Shown here: positions 45,500 to 56,016 of the stretch, piece after piece
How the letters are laid out: each line of letters starts with the position of its first letter
Position numbering within the stretch: position 1 is the first letter of the stretch
NCBI GenBank assembly: GCA_951802425.1
Contig: OX637800.1
Coordinates: forward strand, 2,294,001-2,358,000
Length of the DNA stretch: 64,000 nt
Direction: 5' to 3'
From: Clavaria fumosa
Lineage: Eukaryota; Basidiomycota; Agaricomycetes; Agaricales; Clavariaceae
The notes under the pieces: generated by a model
What the model saw: only the letters and a program-made list of their open reading frames with translations
The model's database searches: none
What the model was told of the DNA's origin: nothing
Made by a program: the position numbers and the translations under genes

Positions 45500-47877
45500 A
45501 TAAGCTATGGCCTTAGCTACTGACCCCCATGGTCTGCCCCAACCCAGTGGTAGTATGTAGATTTCTTCCTTGATTTTGGCATTGAGGTAAGCTCTGACTA
45601 CATCAATCTGATGTATTTCCCAGTCTAACATTGCTGCGTGGGTGAGAACAGCATGAATAGATGCCATTTTTGCCACAGTGGTGAAGGTTTCATCATAATC
45701 GATGCCTTTTGTTTGTTGATGCCTGCCTGCAACTAGCCTTGCTTTCCTTTTTATGACTTACCCATCTGATCCTTGCTTTTCTTTGAAGATAGGGTGGCAA
45801 GGGATGACAGGCTTATTGGTTGGGCAATCTACAAGGACCCAGGTGCATTGTCTTTGGAGCTGCTCTATTTCCTCATTCCAAGCCTTTTTCCAGTCTTCTG
45901 CATTGGGCCCATTCAGAGCTTCATTGAGTGTGGCTGGTTCATTTCCACACAGAGTTGCAAGACAGAATAATGGCTGGGGCCCATCGTCATTGAACTCAAG
46001 CATGGTGTTAGCAGCTTAGGAGGGTTTTCCATGATGGAGAGCCTTGTAGTACCCAGGCTGAGGTCTGGTTTGGGCAGACATGCGAGGTGCATAGTCTTCT
46101 GGTTCATCAGTTGGTTGGACTGGGTTCTGATCATCTCTTCTTGTCTGGGGATCATTTTTGTCTGGCAAATTGGCTTCAGGTGTGGCTGAGGGGATGTTTG
46201 TATGTTATCTTGTGCATTGGAAGGTGCTGGGTGTCTCTGGTGAGTGGTCAGGTTGTCTCTATCACTCCCCCTCAAACTGAGCCTTGTCAGGTAGGAGGAT
46301 GTCATCATGTTCATTTTTAAAATCAAAGATGACCTCTTGCTCAGGCTTAATAGTGCAGGTTGCAGGGTAGTAGATTCTATAGCCTGTGCTCTCATCATCA
46401 AAGCCAATGAAGTATCCAGGGTTAGCTCTGGAGTCAAGTTTACCAGCATCATGTATTTTGACCCAGGCCTTCATGCCAAAGGGTATGACCCTTGACATGT
46501 CAGGTTTCTTGTTGTATTTTGCCTCATATGGCATTCCTCCATTGAGTGTGCAGGTAGGTGAATGATTCCTGATCCATATGGCATGATGAACAGCTTTGGC
46601 CCACAGGAATCTTGGGAGTTTGGCATTGAGGAGCATGGCATGGGCAAGTTCAATTTTCATTCAGTTGAGTTGCTCTGCTACTCCAACCTGCTTGTGTGTG
46701 TTGTAAATGGTGAGTTTGTGTCTTGTTCCCTTTCCTTCAAGGTGTTCATCAAATTTTGTGTTCTTGAACTCAGTACCTTGATCAGAGTGGAGAAACTTTA
46801 TTGTCATCTTGTCATGCATCTCTACCCTCTTTTCAAACTTTTCATATGCTGCTTGAGCTTGGTTTTTACAAGCTAGGAAGTCTGTTTCTGTCCACCTTGT
46901 TGCATCATTGATGAACTCAATGGTGTAGTGTTTTTGATTTAGTGAGGTGACAGAGGCTGGTCCCCATAGATCAGTATGGATTCTTTCACCATAGGTAGTG
47001 GCTTGGTGTGTTGCCTGCTGAGGGAATGGCTTCCTGTGTGGTTTGGCCTTTGCATGGGCCTTGCAGAATACTTCTTCTGAGTTTTCATCAAGGTGAATTC
47101 CCATTATTTTTCCAGACTTGATTGCTCATTTAATGGTGCTGTAGGATATATGACCAAGTGTGCAGTGTGCTTTGTATAGGCTCATTGGCTTTGGCATGGC
47201 ATGCACATGCAGATGGTGAGTTTGTTTGTTCTCTACAGTATGTGGTATAGGCTTCCAATTAATGGGATCTTGCCTATAACTTTCTTGTTTGGGGCAATGA
47301 TTGTGCATGCTTGGTCTCCAAATGTGGGCATGAAACCCTGCTCAGTCTATCTTGGGGATAGAGATGAGGGTGAAGGCTAGCTGTGGTGAGTAGCAAATGT
47401 CCTTTAGAAGAATGTGAGTGACACTGTCTTCATTGGGGATGTTAATCCATATGTTGCCCATCCCAGTAGCATAGAAGGTGCAGCCATCTGCAGCTTTTAT
47501 TGGGTGAGGTGCCATGTTCATGAATTTAGTGAAACTGCTCTGTTCCAGGGAGAAGTGGACATTGGCTCCACTGTCCACAATCCCTTTGATCACTCACAGG
47601 TTTCCTCCTTCATTCAGGATGGTGTCAGAGTGATCTGACATGCATTTGAATGCATAGGAGTCATCCTCATTTGTTTTGGCTTGTGAAGCAGTGTTCACAG
47701 ATCCCTGAGCCTTCCCTTTTTCTTTTTTGTGCCATGATGCAGGGTATTGACCTTCTTTGCCTCCCCTTTGTGATAACAGGTGGCTTTAACATGTCCCATT
47801 CACCCACAGTTATCACATTTTGGGCATTGCATGTTATTATCCTTATTTTATTTGGGATGTTCTTCTTTCCCCCTTTG
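45500..47877 (-). pseudogene. Ty1/copia gag end and pol, broken and truncated
   Basis: On the minus strand: gag CCHC knuckle with a TGA in it (CDNCG-stop-MGHVKATC, near 47800), protease (IVDSGANVHFS, 47570), GAG-pre-integrase region (HCTLGHISYSTIK), integrase core (HTDLWGPASV, LHSDQGTEFKN, then QVGVAEQLN), integrase C-terminus (FIGFDDESTGYRIYYP) and the start of reverse transcriptase (WNEEIEQLQRQCTWVLVD; QIDVVRAYLNAKIKEEIY). It is cut in the reverse transcriptase at about 45500. Most blocks share one frame, separated by single stops. Its gag N-terminus seems to be at 55330-55694, beyond a 7.4-kb insertion. Confidence 0.88.
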
Positions 47878-48041
47878 TGTAAGACTTTGGTTGAATGAGA
47901 CCAGATATCCTCAGTCACAAGTGTGTTAGAACCCTGTTTATAGCAGTAGTTATGCAGTCATAGTGACAGTAGTAGGATAAGTGTGGCTGATTAGCTAAGC
48001 ATCCAGGGAAAGTCCCTTCACCCCTAGGGTGGACCCTTACA
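47878..48041 (-). repeat. 3' LTR of the 7.4-kb element (164 bp)
   Basis: On the minus strand it starts TGTAAGGGTCCACCC and ends CAAAGTCTTACA, with a CTATAAACAGGG core promoter. It differs from 55161-55324 at two positions. Confidence 0.8.
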
Positions 48042-48350
48042 CCCCCCCACTGGCACCTGCTCAGGTGTCAAACAACGAAAAAATAGAAAGGAAAGGCATA
48101 GGGGTGCCCTGCAACTCCACCTAGGAGCCATGGGCCCATCCAATCACTCAGCCAAGGCCTTGTTGGCCATGGGTCCTTCCCATGTCAAGGCACATAGGGG
48201 TTAGCATCAGGAAAAAATGCTCAAGCAATATAGTACTATGTAGTCATGGTAGCAGCAGTAGCTCAGTAGCTAGTAACGAGTTATTTAGGCCCAGTAGACC
48301 CCATATATTGCTCTGTAGTAACAGTAGTTCCCTGTAGTAACAGTAGTTCC

Positions 48351-49205
48351 TGTCACAGCCCTATCCAGTTACCCAGCCACCTCCGAAACACCTGCAATTA
48401 CCTCCAATACATCTCCGATGTATCTCCGCTCCAACTCCGGCACCCCCGCTCCAACTCCGCCTTCTCCGCTCCAATTCTGCTCTGTCTCCGCTCCGGGGTC
48501 CGAAACTCCGGTCCGGACTTTCGTCGGACTTCGATATTGGTCCTTCGGACCAAATGGACTTTGTTTCTAGCATGTTCCTTGGTGCTAGTCCATGGTTAGT
48601 AACCATTGGGACGATGCCCACTACCCATGGGAACTTATTCTTTGCCTTACATGTATCATCTATGCCTTTCTCACTCCTCAGGTGAAATTATTGTAGATAT
48701 TTGATATATTCATGTTTCACAGTCTGCCCTATGCCCTACCCTAGTAGCATATAAGCCCCCATGTATCTCCATGATCCTCAGTTCGAATATTAACGTTATT
48801 TCTGGTCCTTGCCACTTGGTCTGTGTGTTAAGGGACTTCATCCTCACTGTTCTCAACAGTCCCGACGAGTTCCGCAAAACTCCGGCGGACTCCGACGGAC
48901 TCCAGGCGATTTCCCTTTGGACTTCATCCTTCCTTGTCCTGGAAAGCAAAGTACCAGCAAGGTTAAATTGGGACACGTATACACGTGGTGGCACAACCCA
49001 TAAGTTGAGGCCATAGTCCCACCCCCTTTTACCTCCCTCTAGTCCTTCTAGCTTTTGTGTAGAGGAGAACTCCTTACGCAACTCCGATCCGGACTCCGAC
49101 CGGACTCCGCTCCGCTCCAGCTTCGCCTTTGCCACCCTCCTTTTTGGTCTCCTCTACACTACCCCTCCCTACTCCTGCTTTGAAGCAAAGAATCAGATCT
49201 TAACA
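48351..49205 (+). repeat. Solo LTR, 855 bp, TSD GTTCC
   Basis: It starts TGTCACAGCC and ends GATCTTAACA, flanked by GTTCC (48346-48350 and 49206-49210). The block GGGACACGTATACACGTGGT and the CGGAGTCCG words relate it to the LTR family of element C. It lies inside the 7.4-kb element and so is younger. Confidence 0.88.
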
Positions 49206-49439
49206 GTTCCCATATATTGCTCTGTAGCACTGAGTAGATTCCATACAATGCACCAGAGTTTACTTGTCTCAAACAGTAGCCAGGGTTGATACTACAGTAG
49301 ACTGTGGTAGTGCTATGTGCTGCTTCCTGCTGCCACCACTGCTCCTTCCTTCCTCTGCACACCAGCTACCACGAAATCAATGGCCCAGGTCCCCACTGTC
49401 AGTCTGTGACTGCAGTAGGGGGCCTGGGCCATTGCTGCT

Positions 49440-50490
49440 GCTGCCGCCCTCACTGCCATTATGGTCGCTGCCACCGCCATCATCGCCGCTGTTGCCGCTG
49501 CTGTTGTCGCCGCTGTCACCACCGTCACTGTTGCTGCGCCACCGCCGCCGCCGTTGTCGCCACTGTCACTGCCGCCGCTGTCGCCACCGCCATCGCCGCC
49601 ACTGTTGCCACCGCCGTCGCCGCCGCTGTTGCCACCGCCGTCGCCGCCGCTGTTGCCACCGCCGTCGCCGCCGCTGTTGCCACCGCCGTCGCCGCCGCTG
49701 TTGCCACCGCCATCGCCGCCGCTGTTGCCACCGCCGTCGCCGCCGCTGTTGCCACCGCCGTCACCGCCGCTGTTGCCACCGCCGTCGCCGCCACTGTTGC
49801 CACCGCCGTCACCGCCGCTGTTGCCGCTGCTGTTGTTGCCGCTGTCACCACCGCTGTTGCTGCTGCTGTTGTCACCGCTGTCGCCACCGCTGTTGCCGCT
49901 GCTGTTGTCGCCGCTGTCGCCACCGCCGCCGCCGTTGTCGCCACTGTCACTGCCGCCGCCATCACCGCCGCTGTTGCCACCGCCGTCGCCGCCGCTGTTG
50001 CTGCCACTGTTGCCGCCGTCACTGTCGCTGCGCCACCGCCACCGCCGCCGCCATCGTCGCCGCCGTTGTCACCGTCACTGTCGCCACCATTGTCACCGCC
50101 GCCGTCGCTGTCACTGCCGCCACCACCACCACCGCCGCCGCTGTCGTCGCTGTCGCTGTCACCGCCGCCACCGTTGTCGCCGTCACTGTCACTGCCGCCG
50201 CTGTTGCCGCCGCCGCCGTCACTGTCGCCGCCGCCGTTGCTGTTGCCGCCACCGCCGCCGCCATCGCTGTCACCACCGCTGCCGCCATCGCTGTCGCCAC
50301 CGCTGCCACCATTGCTGTCGCCACCGCTGCCGCCATTGCTGTCGCCACCGCCGCCGCCATTGCTGTCGCCACCGCCGCCGCCATTGCTGTCGCCACCGCC
50401 GCCGCCATTGCTGTCGCTGCCGCCGCCGTCGCTGTCACTGCTGCCGCCGTCGCTGTCGCTGCCGCCGCTGTTGCCGCCGCTGTAATGAAA
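49440..50490. repeat. GCC-rich minisatellite, 24-bp core unit
   Basis: 49570-49850 is a clean array of GTCGCCGCCGCTGTTGCCACCGCC units; the rest is degenerate triplet repeat of the same wording as 37.0-38.5 kb. All six frames stay open for long stretches, so the ORFs are not evidence of genes. Confidence 0.92.
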
Positions 50491-50515
50491 AGAAAGAAAG
50501 AAAAAAGGCATGCAC

Positions 50516-51645
50516 TCAACGACGCTTAGGGAGCAATGTGATGTACTTCTCAGCCTTGATGCGTCTTCCGTCCTTGCCAAAATAGTGCTCCTCCTCGAAC
50601 GACCAATGTAGGCTGCCGACGATCCAGTCCGCCAGCCCTTGGACATACACAGCGACGTCGCGGTCCACCGCGGAGCCCCACAAGGGCAGCCCTGCGCGTA
50701 GCACAACGAAGCGGTTGATGGATTGTTTGCAGAGCGCGCCCACGACATCGACCGCGGCCTGCAGGTCCAGCCCGTCTTGGTGCATGATCACGGAGATCAT
50801 GTTGTGCGTGTCGCCCTTGGACTGCTCGACGTTGTAGGAGAAGATGTCCTGCGTTCCGAGCGAGAGTTAGGATACGCGAAAAAGCGCAGAGGGCTGGCGT
50901 GACGCACGTTGCTCCAGGTGACTAAATCGTTCGCGCTTTCGCCTAGAGCATGGATGGTAGGGTGGTCCATCACTTCGTCTGGGATGTCGAGGTTGTTCGC
51001 ATACTCGATGAGGGCCCAACAGGGCTTGCAGCCACTCGTGTCACGTCGGAGGGCAATGTATGTTTCCAGGTCGGGTATGACGCCGTTCGCACGATCGCGT
51101 GCCTGTTGAGTCACCGCCTGGAAGAAGAAGTCGAAGGTCTCAATGAAGCGCTGCTGCGTTCCGGGTTTCGCAGTGAGGACGAGTCGTCTCCAGTAGCTAG
51201 AAGGGGGTGGGTGAACATCAATTGGACGACAGCGCAGCCACACTTACTCTCTTGTCATCCTCCCGGGGAGACAATCTGAAGCTGGGTCAGCGGAAAGCAT
51301 TCCACGGCCTCAAGGCTGGGCTCCTTACTGCGATGTGCTATCCCGAGGCAGGACTCCCTCAGCTCAGAGTGTGCTGCGATTTCATGAACTATCTCTTCCA
51401 TCTCGACAATCTGTCAGATGACATGAATAATCGTGAGACGCGCAGCATCGCTGATGCAGTCCTGAACTCGCTCTACCATCCGAATTCCCGGCATTCTCCT
51501 GCTAGAGTCGAAAAAGCCACTTTTTCGACTCGACGGTGGCCTGCTTGCGATTACGGTTGCATCGGAGTGCAAAGGTACAGTGCGAAACAAGGTCCGGAAG
51601 GATAATTTTGCGAGGATTCGTGGTAGGTGTGTAAGAAGCGGCCAT
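50516..51645 (-). pseudogene. Sesquiterpene synthase (protoilludene-synthase-like) with inverted segment
   Basis: Class I terpene synthases cyclise farnesyl diphosphate. On the minus strand: exon 1 at 51645-51505 (MAASYT..., then ILPDLVSHCTFALR); an exon end RMTRD to 51248; intron 51247-51197; exon 51196-50908 (YWRRLVLTAKPG, KPCWALIEYANNLD); intron 50907-50849; last exon 50848-50516. The Mg-binding NDxxSxxxE motif is formed across the last intron (SN|DIFSYNVE). The C-terminal pair usually RY reads HY (EEEHYFG). The missing part (AFHGLKAGLLTAMCYP, then the FHLDNLSDDM Asp-rich motif) is at 51264-51504 on the plus strand, that is inverted in place. Otherwise frames and splice sites are intact, and the length (about 340 aa) is normal for the family. 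The present copy cannot make an enzyme. Confidence 0.9.
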
Positions 51646-51789
51646 GGTACATGTAGATTGATTGGCATAGCGAGCGACAATGTAAAAGAGGGGTTAGAAA
51701 GGAATGGCGAGCAAAGGGCTGGTAAGACAACGACTTTGAGAGCCTTGCTTTATACCCAGAAATCCCGGCCTGAGACGTGAAGATTGTGA

Positions 51790-52265
51790 TCTAAACGGCA
51801 TGCGTTGCTGCTGCTGCCGCTGCCGTCATGGTAGTTGCTGGAGGAGAGGGGAAGGAAGAGGGAGGAGAGAGGGAGGGAGGAGAGGGAGGAGAGGGAGAGT
51901 GAGAAGAGTGAGAGAGAAGAGAGGGAGAAGTGCCGCCGCCCTCACCATCGCCCTGTAGATTAAAAAAATGAAATGAATCATGAAAAAAAGGGAGAGGGCG
52001 CACCTGGTGGCCCCTCATTGAGGGTGCCGCCGCTGCCGTGGTTGTCACTGAAGGAGAGGGAGAGGGAGAGAGAGAAGGTGCCGCCACTGCCGCCGTCATC
52101 GCTAGAGGAGAGAGAGAGGGTGAGGGTACTGCCGCCGTCGTCGTCATCGCTGGAGGAGGGTGAGGGTGAGGCTGCCGTCGTCGTCATCGCTGGAGGTGAG
52201 GGTGAGGCCGCCGTCGCCGCTGTCGTTGTTGCTGGGGATGGGAGAAAGGGAGGAGAGAGGGTGAT
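51790..52265. repeat. GCC/GAGGG minisatellite near terpene synthase
   Basis: Alternating GCCGCCGTC and GGAGAGAGGGAG units with one intron-like spacer (51952-52003, minus strand reads AG|GTGCGCC...ATCTACAG). It starts about 150 bp upstream of the synthase start codon. Confidence 0.75.
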
Positions 52266-52329
52266 GGTGGGAGGCAGAGAGAACGACAAGTTCAACACAG
52301 AGCATGTGACGACTTTCTGAGATGGCATG

Positions 52330-52877
52330 CCACAAGTACAGCCACAAGCTTACCAAATCAGTGACCCACAAATGTTCTTGCCTATTTCTCAGTCAATTCT
52401 CAAGCAATTCTCAAGATTATTTTTTTCATAAGACACTACTTGATCTGTAGATTAATGTGGATATGTCAAAAAAAAAATCTGTACTAATTTACCAAAATAA
52501 ATGGGTACCAAGCTTTATCCAAGCTTTGAACACCTTTTTGGAGCAATCTTTTGGAAGAGATCATATTCATCCAAACTATTATGATTGATTTGATGTGTAT
52601 AAATATATTACTGTCAAGTTGCCATCCAAGCCCCAAGCTGATGAACAATTATATCAGATTCATGGAATGCCTGGCCATTCTAATGGACCATGCAAGCCAG
52701 CAACTTGAACTCCACCATGCTTTGACACTACCTTGATCATTGAAAACAAATCACAGTGGAAAGAGGATGGATTAAAGGGTTAGTCTAAGGCTATCAATTG
52801 TCTACAATTTGATGTCAACTTCAACTAGGTCTTCATGTAGCAAGATTGCATGTGATTTTTGATCTTCCAAAGCATCT
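52330..52877. other. No gene seen
   Basis: AT-rich interior of the 7.4-kb element without a supported gene. Confidence 0.4.
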
Positions 52878-53280
52878 CATCAGCAAAACAGCTCAGCTAA
52901 GTTGTCAGTATACTGTACCATTTCATTCAATTGACCTGTCATGCATCACACACACACCCAATTTGGCCAAAAATCACACTGGTCACACATCATTTGAGGA
53001 ATCAGTCAATTTGTAAGGTGAAATCCCCTTTTTGGGTGACAATTACCTAATATATATATATACTGGTGGAGGGGCAGTCAATTATCCCTCATGTCATGCT
53101 TGACTTCTACTTTCAGTCAATTCAAATTTGACTGGAGGTGTCATGCATCACACCACCTGGTCAATTGAATGAAATGGTACAGTAGAGAGGTATGTAACAC
53201 CCCAAGACAACTTGGGGTGTTACACACCAGTCTATACCAGTCCATACTTACATTTAGCCAAGCTGTTTTGCTGATGCCAC
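52878..53280. repeat. Imperfect inverted repeat with nested perfect hairpin
   Basis: The left arm (52878-52937, CATCAGCAAAACAGCT and TACTGTACCATTTCATTCAA) returns inverted at 53158-53184 and 53260-53280. The right arm is longer because it holds a perfect 13-bp palindrome (53194-53206 and 53211-53223, GTAACACCCCAAG with loop ACAA). This fits a MITE-like foldback with a second small insertion. Confidence 0.6.
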
Positions 53281-54042
53281 CTGGGCATAGTACCACATCC
53301 TTTAGCATATGTTCATTGGTACAGACCACTTACAAGCTTTGATCTAGCAACTGGCATGTATCAGATTATTTTGTCTACTTGACAAAATTCTGCAAATGCT
53401 GAAGTAGTCAGCATTGATAGGATTTAGCACAGTTGTCTGTTGATTCCTCACTTTGGATCAGCAGATGTACCTATCTCATGGACTGGAAATCATGCTCTTG
53501 ATTCAGCAGCTTGATTTTATCTCAACAAGTATACTGATATGCATTCATTTATGGAGTACAAATCTTTGTAACAATTTTAGTCAAAAAGAGACTACTCTAT
53601 GTACTTGTCATATACTGCACAATATCATGAATTGTTCATTTTAATCCTAATCTATAGCCTGCTGAAACACTCATGAGTTTATTGCTTCAACCTTGCATTG
53701 GAACTCACCTCACCTCCACTCAGCTCCTGATTATATCATAATCATGACAACATCTGAAAAGGGTACAAGAAAGGTAAAGATGCAGTATATAATGAGTGGT
53801 TCAGGTGTTGCTGGCATTCCCACACTTGGACCCCAAATGTCACGTGATGCACCAGGGCCCAGGTCATGTGACTTAGCCATTATGTAATCAGTCTGCAGTT
53901 CAGGTCACATGATCTACCCACAATCTTCTGCAACTCTTCCACAATCCTCTTTGGGCCTTTCTGGCAATGCTTATATAAGCAGTCCTGACACATACTCTCA
54001 CTTCTATGGCTATAATTTGGTTACTGTCTGCTACTGAATTCA
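53281..54042. other. No gene seen
   Basis: AT-rich sequence with no supported feature. Confidence 0.4.
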
Positions 54043-54345
54043 ATGTAGTACATAGGCTCTACTACCATGACTACAATGCACTCATAATATGCTACTAGGC
54101 TCAATATAGTACATAGGTTCTACTACTGTGACTACAATGCACTCATAATATGCTACTAGGCTCAACATAGTACATAGGCTCTACTACCGTGACTACAATG
54201 CACTCATAATATGCTACTAGGCTCAACATAGTACATAGGCTCTACTACCGTGACTACAATGCACTCATAATATGCTACTAGGCTCAACATAGTACATAGG
54301 CTCTACTACCGTGACTACAATGCACTCATAATATGCTACCCAGTC
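54043..54345. repeat. Tandem array, 61-bp unit, nearly five copies
   Basis: Unit GTACATAGGCTCTACTACCG...GGCTCAACATA repeats with only a few changes, and more in the first copy, so it expanded recently. There are no spacers of unique sequence, so it is not CRISPR-like. Confidence 0.9.
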
Positions 54346-55160
54346 TATTGCATGCTATATAGTAATCATACCTTCTATGTATTACTATTTTTCTCACTAC
54401 ATATGCTACAGTGGTCTATACAGTCTGTGTAGTCTACATAGTCTTTGCTGACAGCTACTGCTGGGGGTTCTTTTTCCTGATGCTATTTTGGTATGGGGCA
54501 TGGGTATCGTGGGGAATAGGGAAGGGCATAGCAGGTGAGGACAGGGCTGCCAGATGATGGGGTGAGGTCAGAAGACCTTGGTGAGGCTGTAAAGCCTACA
54601 GCAGTAACCAACTGCCGTGAACCTCAGGGAGCAACGGTGTGGACGCAAAGCTTGCGATATCTTGATAACGATGAAGGCTCACCGGAAGCGCTTTAGACCA
54701 TGTGAAAGCGCGTCGAAAGGAGCCCAGAATCGATCCCAAATCGAAAGGGATCAGGCAGGAATTGATGGGATGCCGAAAAGGTGGGGGGAAGGGGGAGCAG
54801 ACCGAAGAAGATGGCGATGCGCCATAACAGCTGGACGGATTGGCGCGCAAAGAATATCGTCTGAACGCGGTTGAGGCGGCCTTTCGAAGGAGCCTACCCG
54901 CGTGCGATTTCGTCCGCTCGATGTTGAGTTATCGTCGAATCTTGTTTTCAGATCTGTGTCCTGGTTTCTCCCCAACCGCTCCACCAACACCCACCAACAC
55001 CCACGTATTAGGGCTCGTTCGAACGCGGTTCTTGAGGCGAATCGATCGGCGGTCGAATCGAGTGAATCCGATAAGTGGTCGTTGAGAAAAAACACAAACA
55101 GTGCGTAGCACTGCTACAATGCCTGCCCAAATTAATGGGAGGCAAGGTAATGCAAAAAGG
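54346..55160. other. Leader-like region of the 7.4-kb element, no clear gene
   Basis: 54600-55100 is CpG-rich, unlike the AT-rich flanks, and holds open frames of about 110 codons on the minus strand and 80 on the plus strand, but I see no motif or conserved pattern. Confidence 0.4.
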
Positions 55161-55324
55161 TGTAAGACTTTGGTTGAATGAGACCAGATATCCTCAGTCA
55201 CAAGTGCGTTAGAACCCTGTTTATAGCAGTAGTTATGCAGTCATAGTGACAGTAGTAGGACAAGTGTGGCTGATTAGCTAAGCATCCAGGGAAAGTCCCT
55301 TCACCCCTAGGGTGGACCCTTACA
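55161..55324 (-). repeat. 5' LTR of the 7.4-kb element (164 bp)
   Basis: Same length and ends as 47878-48041. Its outer flank, CTTTG, matches the outer flank of the other copy. Confidence 0.8.
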
Positions 55325-55329
55325 CTTTG

Positions 55330-55694
55330 GTATAGAGGGCTATATCAGAGTTCTGATCTGTGCATTGGGCAATGGCTTGCAGAGAGATTGTCATGAGTAT
55401 AATATGCTGAGCCATGTATTTGTGTTGGTCAAAGTCATTGAGCCTCTTTACTTTAGCTTCAATTTTGTCATCAGTGGCTGGAGTCCCAGATTCTGTGACC
55501 AGGCAGCTTCCTTTTTGTTCATACTCTTTAGGTCAGATAGAAGTACCATCAACATGATGTATCAAACCTCAGGACCCCATAGTGGTTCTGGCACATACAT
55601 AGTTGACCCAGTTAGAACCATTATCATTCAATTTGGGTATGCCAAGAGGGGTTGTGATAGGTGTTGTCATGTTGCTAGTGGTACTGGGTCTCAT
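55330..55694 (-). pseudogene. Ty1/copia gag N-terminus (minus strand)
   Basis: Reads LGIPKLNDNGSNWVNYV, HHVDGTSI, then KRLNDFDQHKYMAQHIIL and AQCTDQNSDIALYTK, the start of a copia gag. Two TGA codons interrupt it, both where Arg-like codons are likely. It ends at the 5' LTR of the 7.4-kb element. The region expected between this and the knuckle at 47.8 kb is missing and the frames differ by one, so a deletion also occurred. Confidence 0.78.
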
Positions 55695-55698
55695 AATC
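55687..55698 (-). promoter_or_regulatory. Copia primer-binding site (minus strand)
   Basis: GATTATGAGACC directly after an LTR end in TGCA. The complement, GGTCTCATAATC, matches the anticodon arm of elongator tRNA-Met. The same 12 bases occur at 43268-43279 and 56013-56024. Confidence 0.6.
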
Positions 55699-56012
55699 TG
55701 CAGAGAGAGCTGACTAGAGTGTTGGATGTTCAAGCAGAGCGCAAACCTAAATTACACTTTTCACAGCCATGCGTATGGCGCGATACTGCTCAGTTCAGAC
55801 TACCAACTGAGCAGTGAGTCTAAACAAATTTTATCTTGTTATACTCTTTGTGCTGACACTAGTTATGTATAGTCTAACTGTAGTGTCAGGTGAATACAAG
55901 ATCAGTTCAGACTACCGACTGAGCATCTAACTGTAGTGTCAGGTGAATACAAGATCAGTTCGGACTACCGACTGAGCATCTAACTGTAGTGTCAGGTCAC
56001 ATCTATTCTAGA
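55699..56012. repeat. Two copia LTR remnants, head to head
   Basis: The left part belongs to the minus-strand copia and the right part to the plus-strand copia; 314 bp are too short for two full LTRs. A 61-bp unit (CATCTAACTGTAGTGTCAGG...) is repeated twice near 55868-55990, and the phrase GTTCAGACTACCxACTGAGCA recurs at 55792, 55896 and 55957. Confidence 0.55.
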
Positions 56013-56016
56013 GATT

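Larger units (their letters stand above)
47878..55324 (-). mobile_element. LTR-flanked 7.4-kb non-autonomous element with captured gene
   Basis: Two 164-bp repeats in the same orientation, differing at two positions, bound the interval. CTTTG stands at 47873-47877 and 55325-55329, and copia gag lies on both outer sides. On the minus strand a G-run polypurine tract (GTGGGGGGG) directly precedes the 3' LTR. The 7.1-kb interior has no gag, protease, reverse transcriptase or integrase. It contains a later solo LTR, minisatellites and a terpene synthase pseudogene. I infer a LARD-like element. I found no primer-binding site. Confidence 0.7.

Noticed and set aside
47878..48041. 164-bp repeat as a MITE (TGTAAG/CTTACA ends)
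   Set aside because: The inverted ends are only 6 bp, TSDs match between the two copies rather than around each, and one copy has a polypurine tract beside it. LTRs fit better.
49264..50748. Frames of about 370-420 codons rich in Arg/Cys/His, Ala/Thr/Val or Gly/Ser/Asp
   Set aside because: 24-bp GCC repeat artefact. The only real coding part at the edge is the terpene synthase end.
51207..51605. A separate plus-strand gene for the terpene synthase N-terminal half
   Set aside because: The true exon 1 and all later exons lie on the minus strand around it, so this is an inverted piece of one gene.
54043..54345. CRISPR-like array
   Set aside because: A uniform 61-bp tandem repeat without spacers, in a eukaryotic genome.
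54929..55201. Shared peptide MTEDIWSHSTKVLH near 47.9 kb and 55.2 kb taken as gag
   Set aside because: It comes from the 164-bp LTR, which has TG...CA ends and a TATA box; the frame is accidental.
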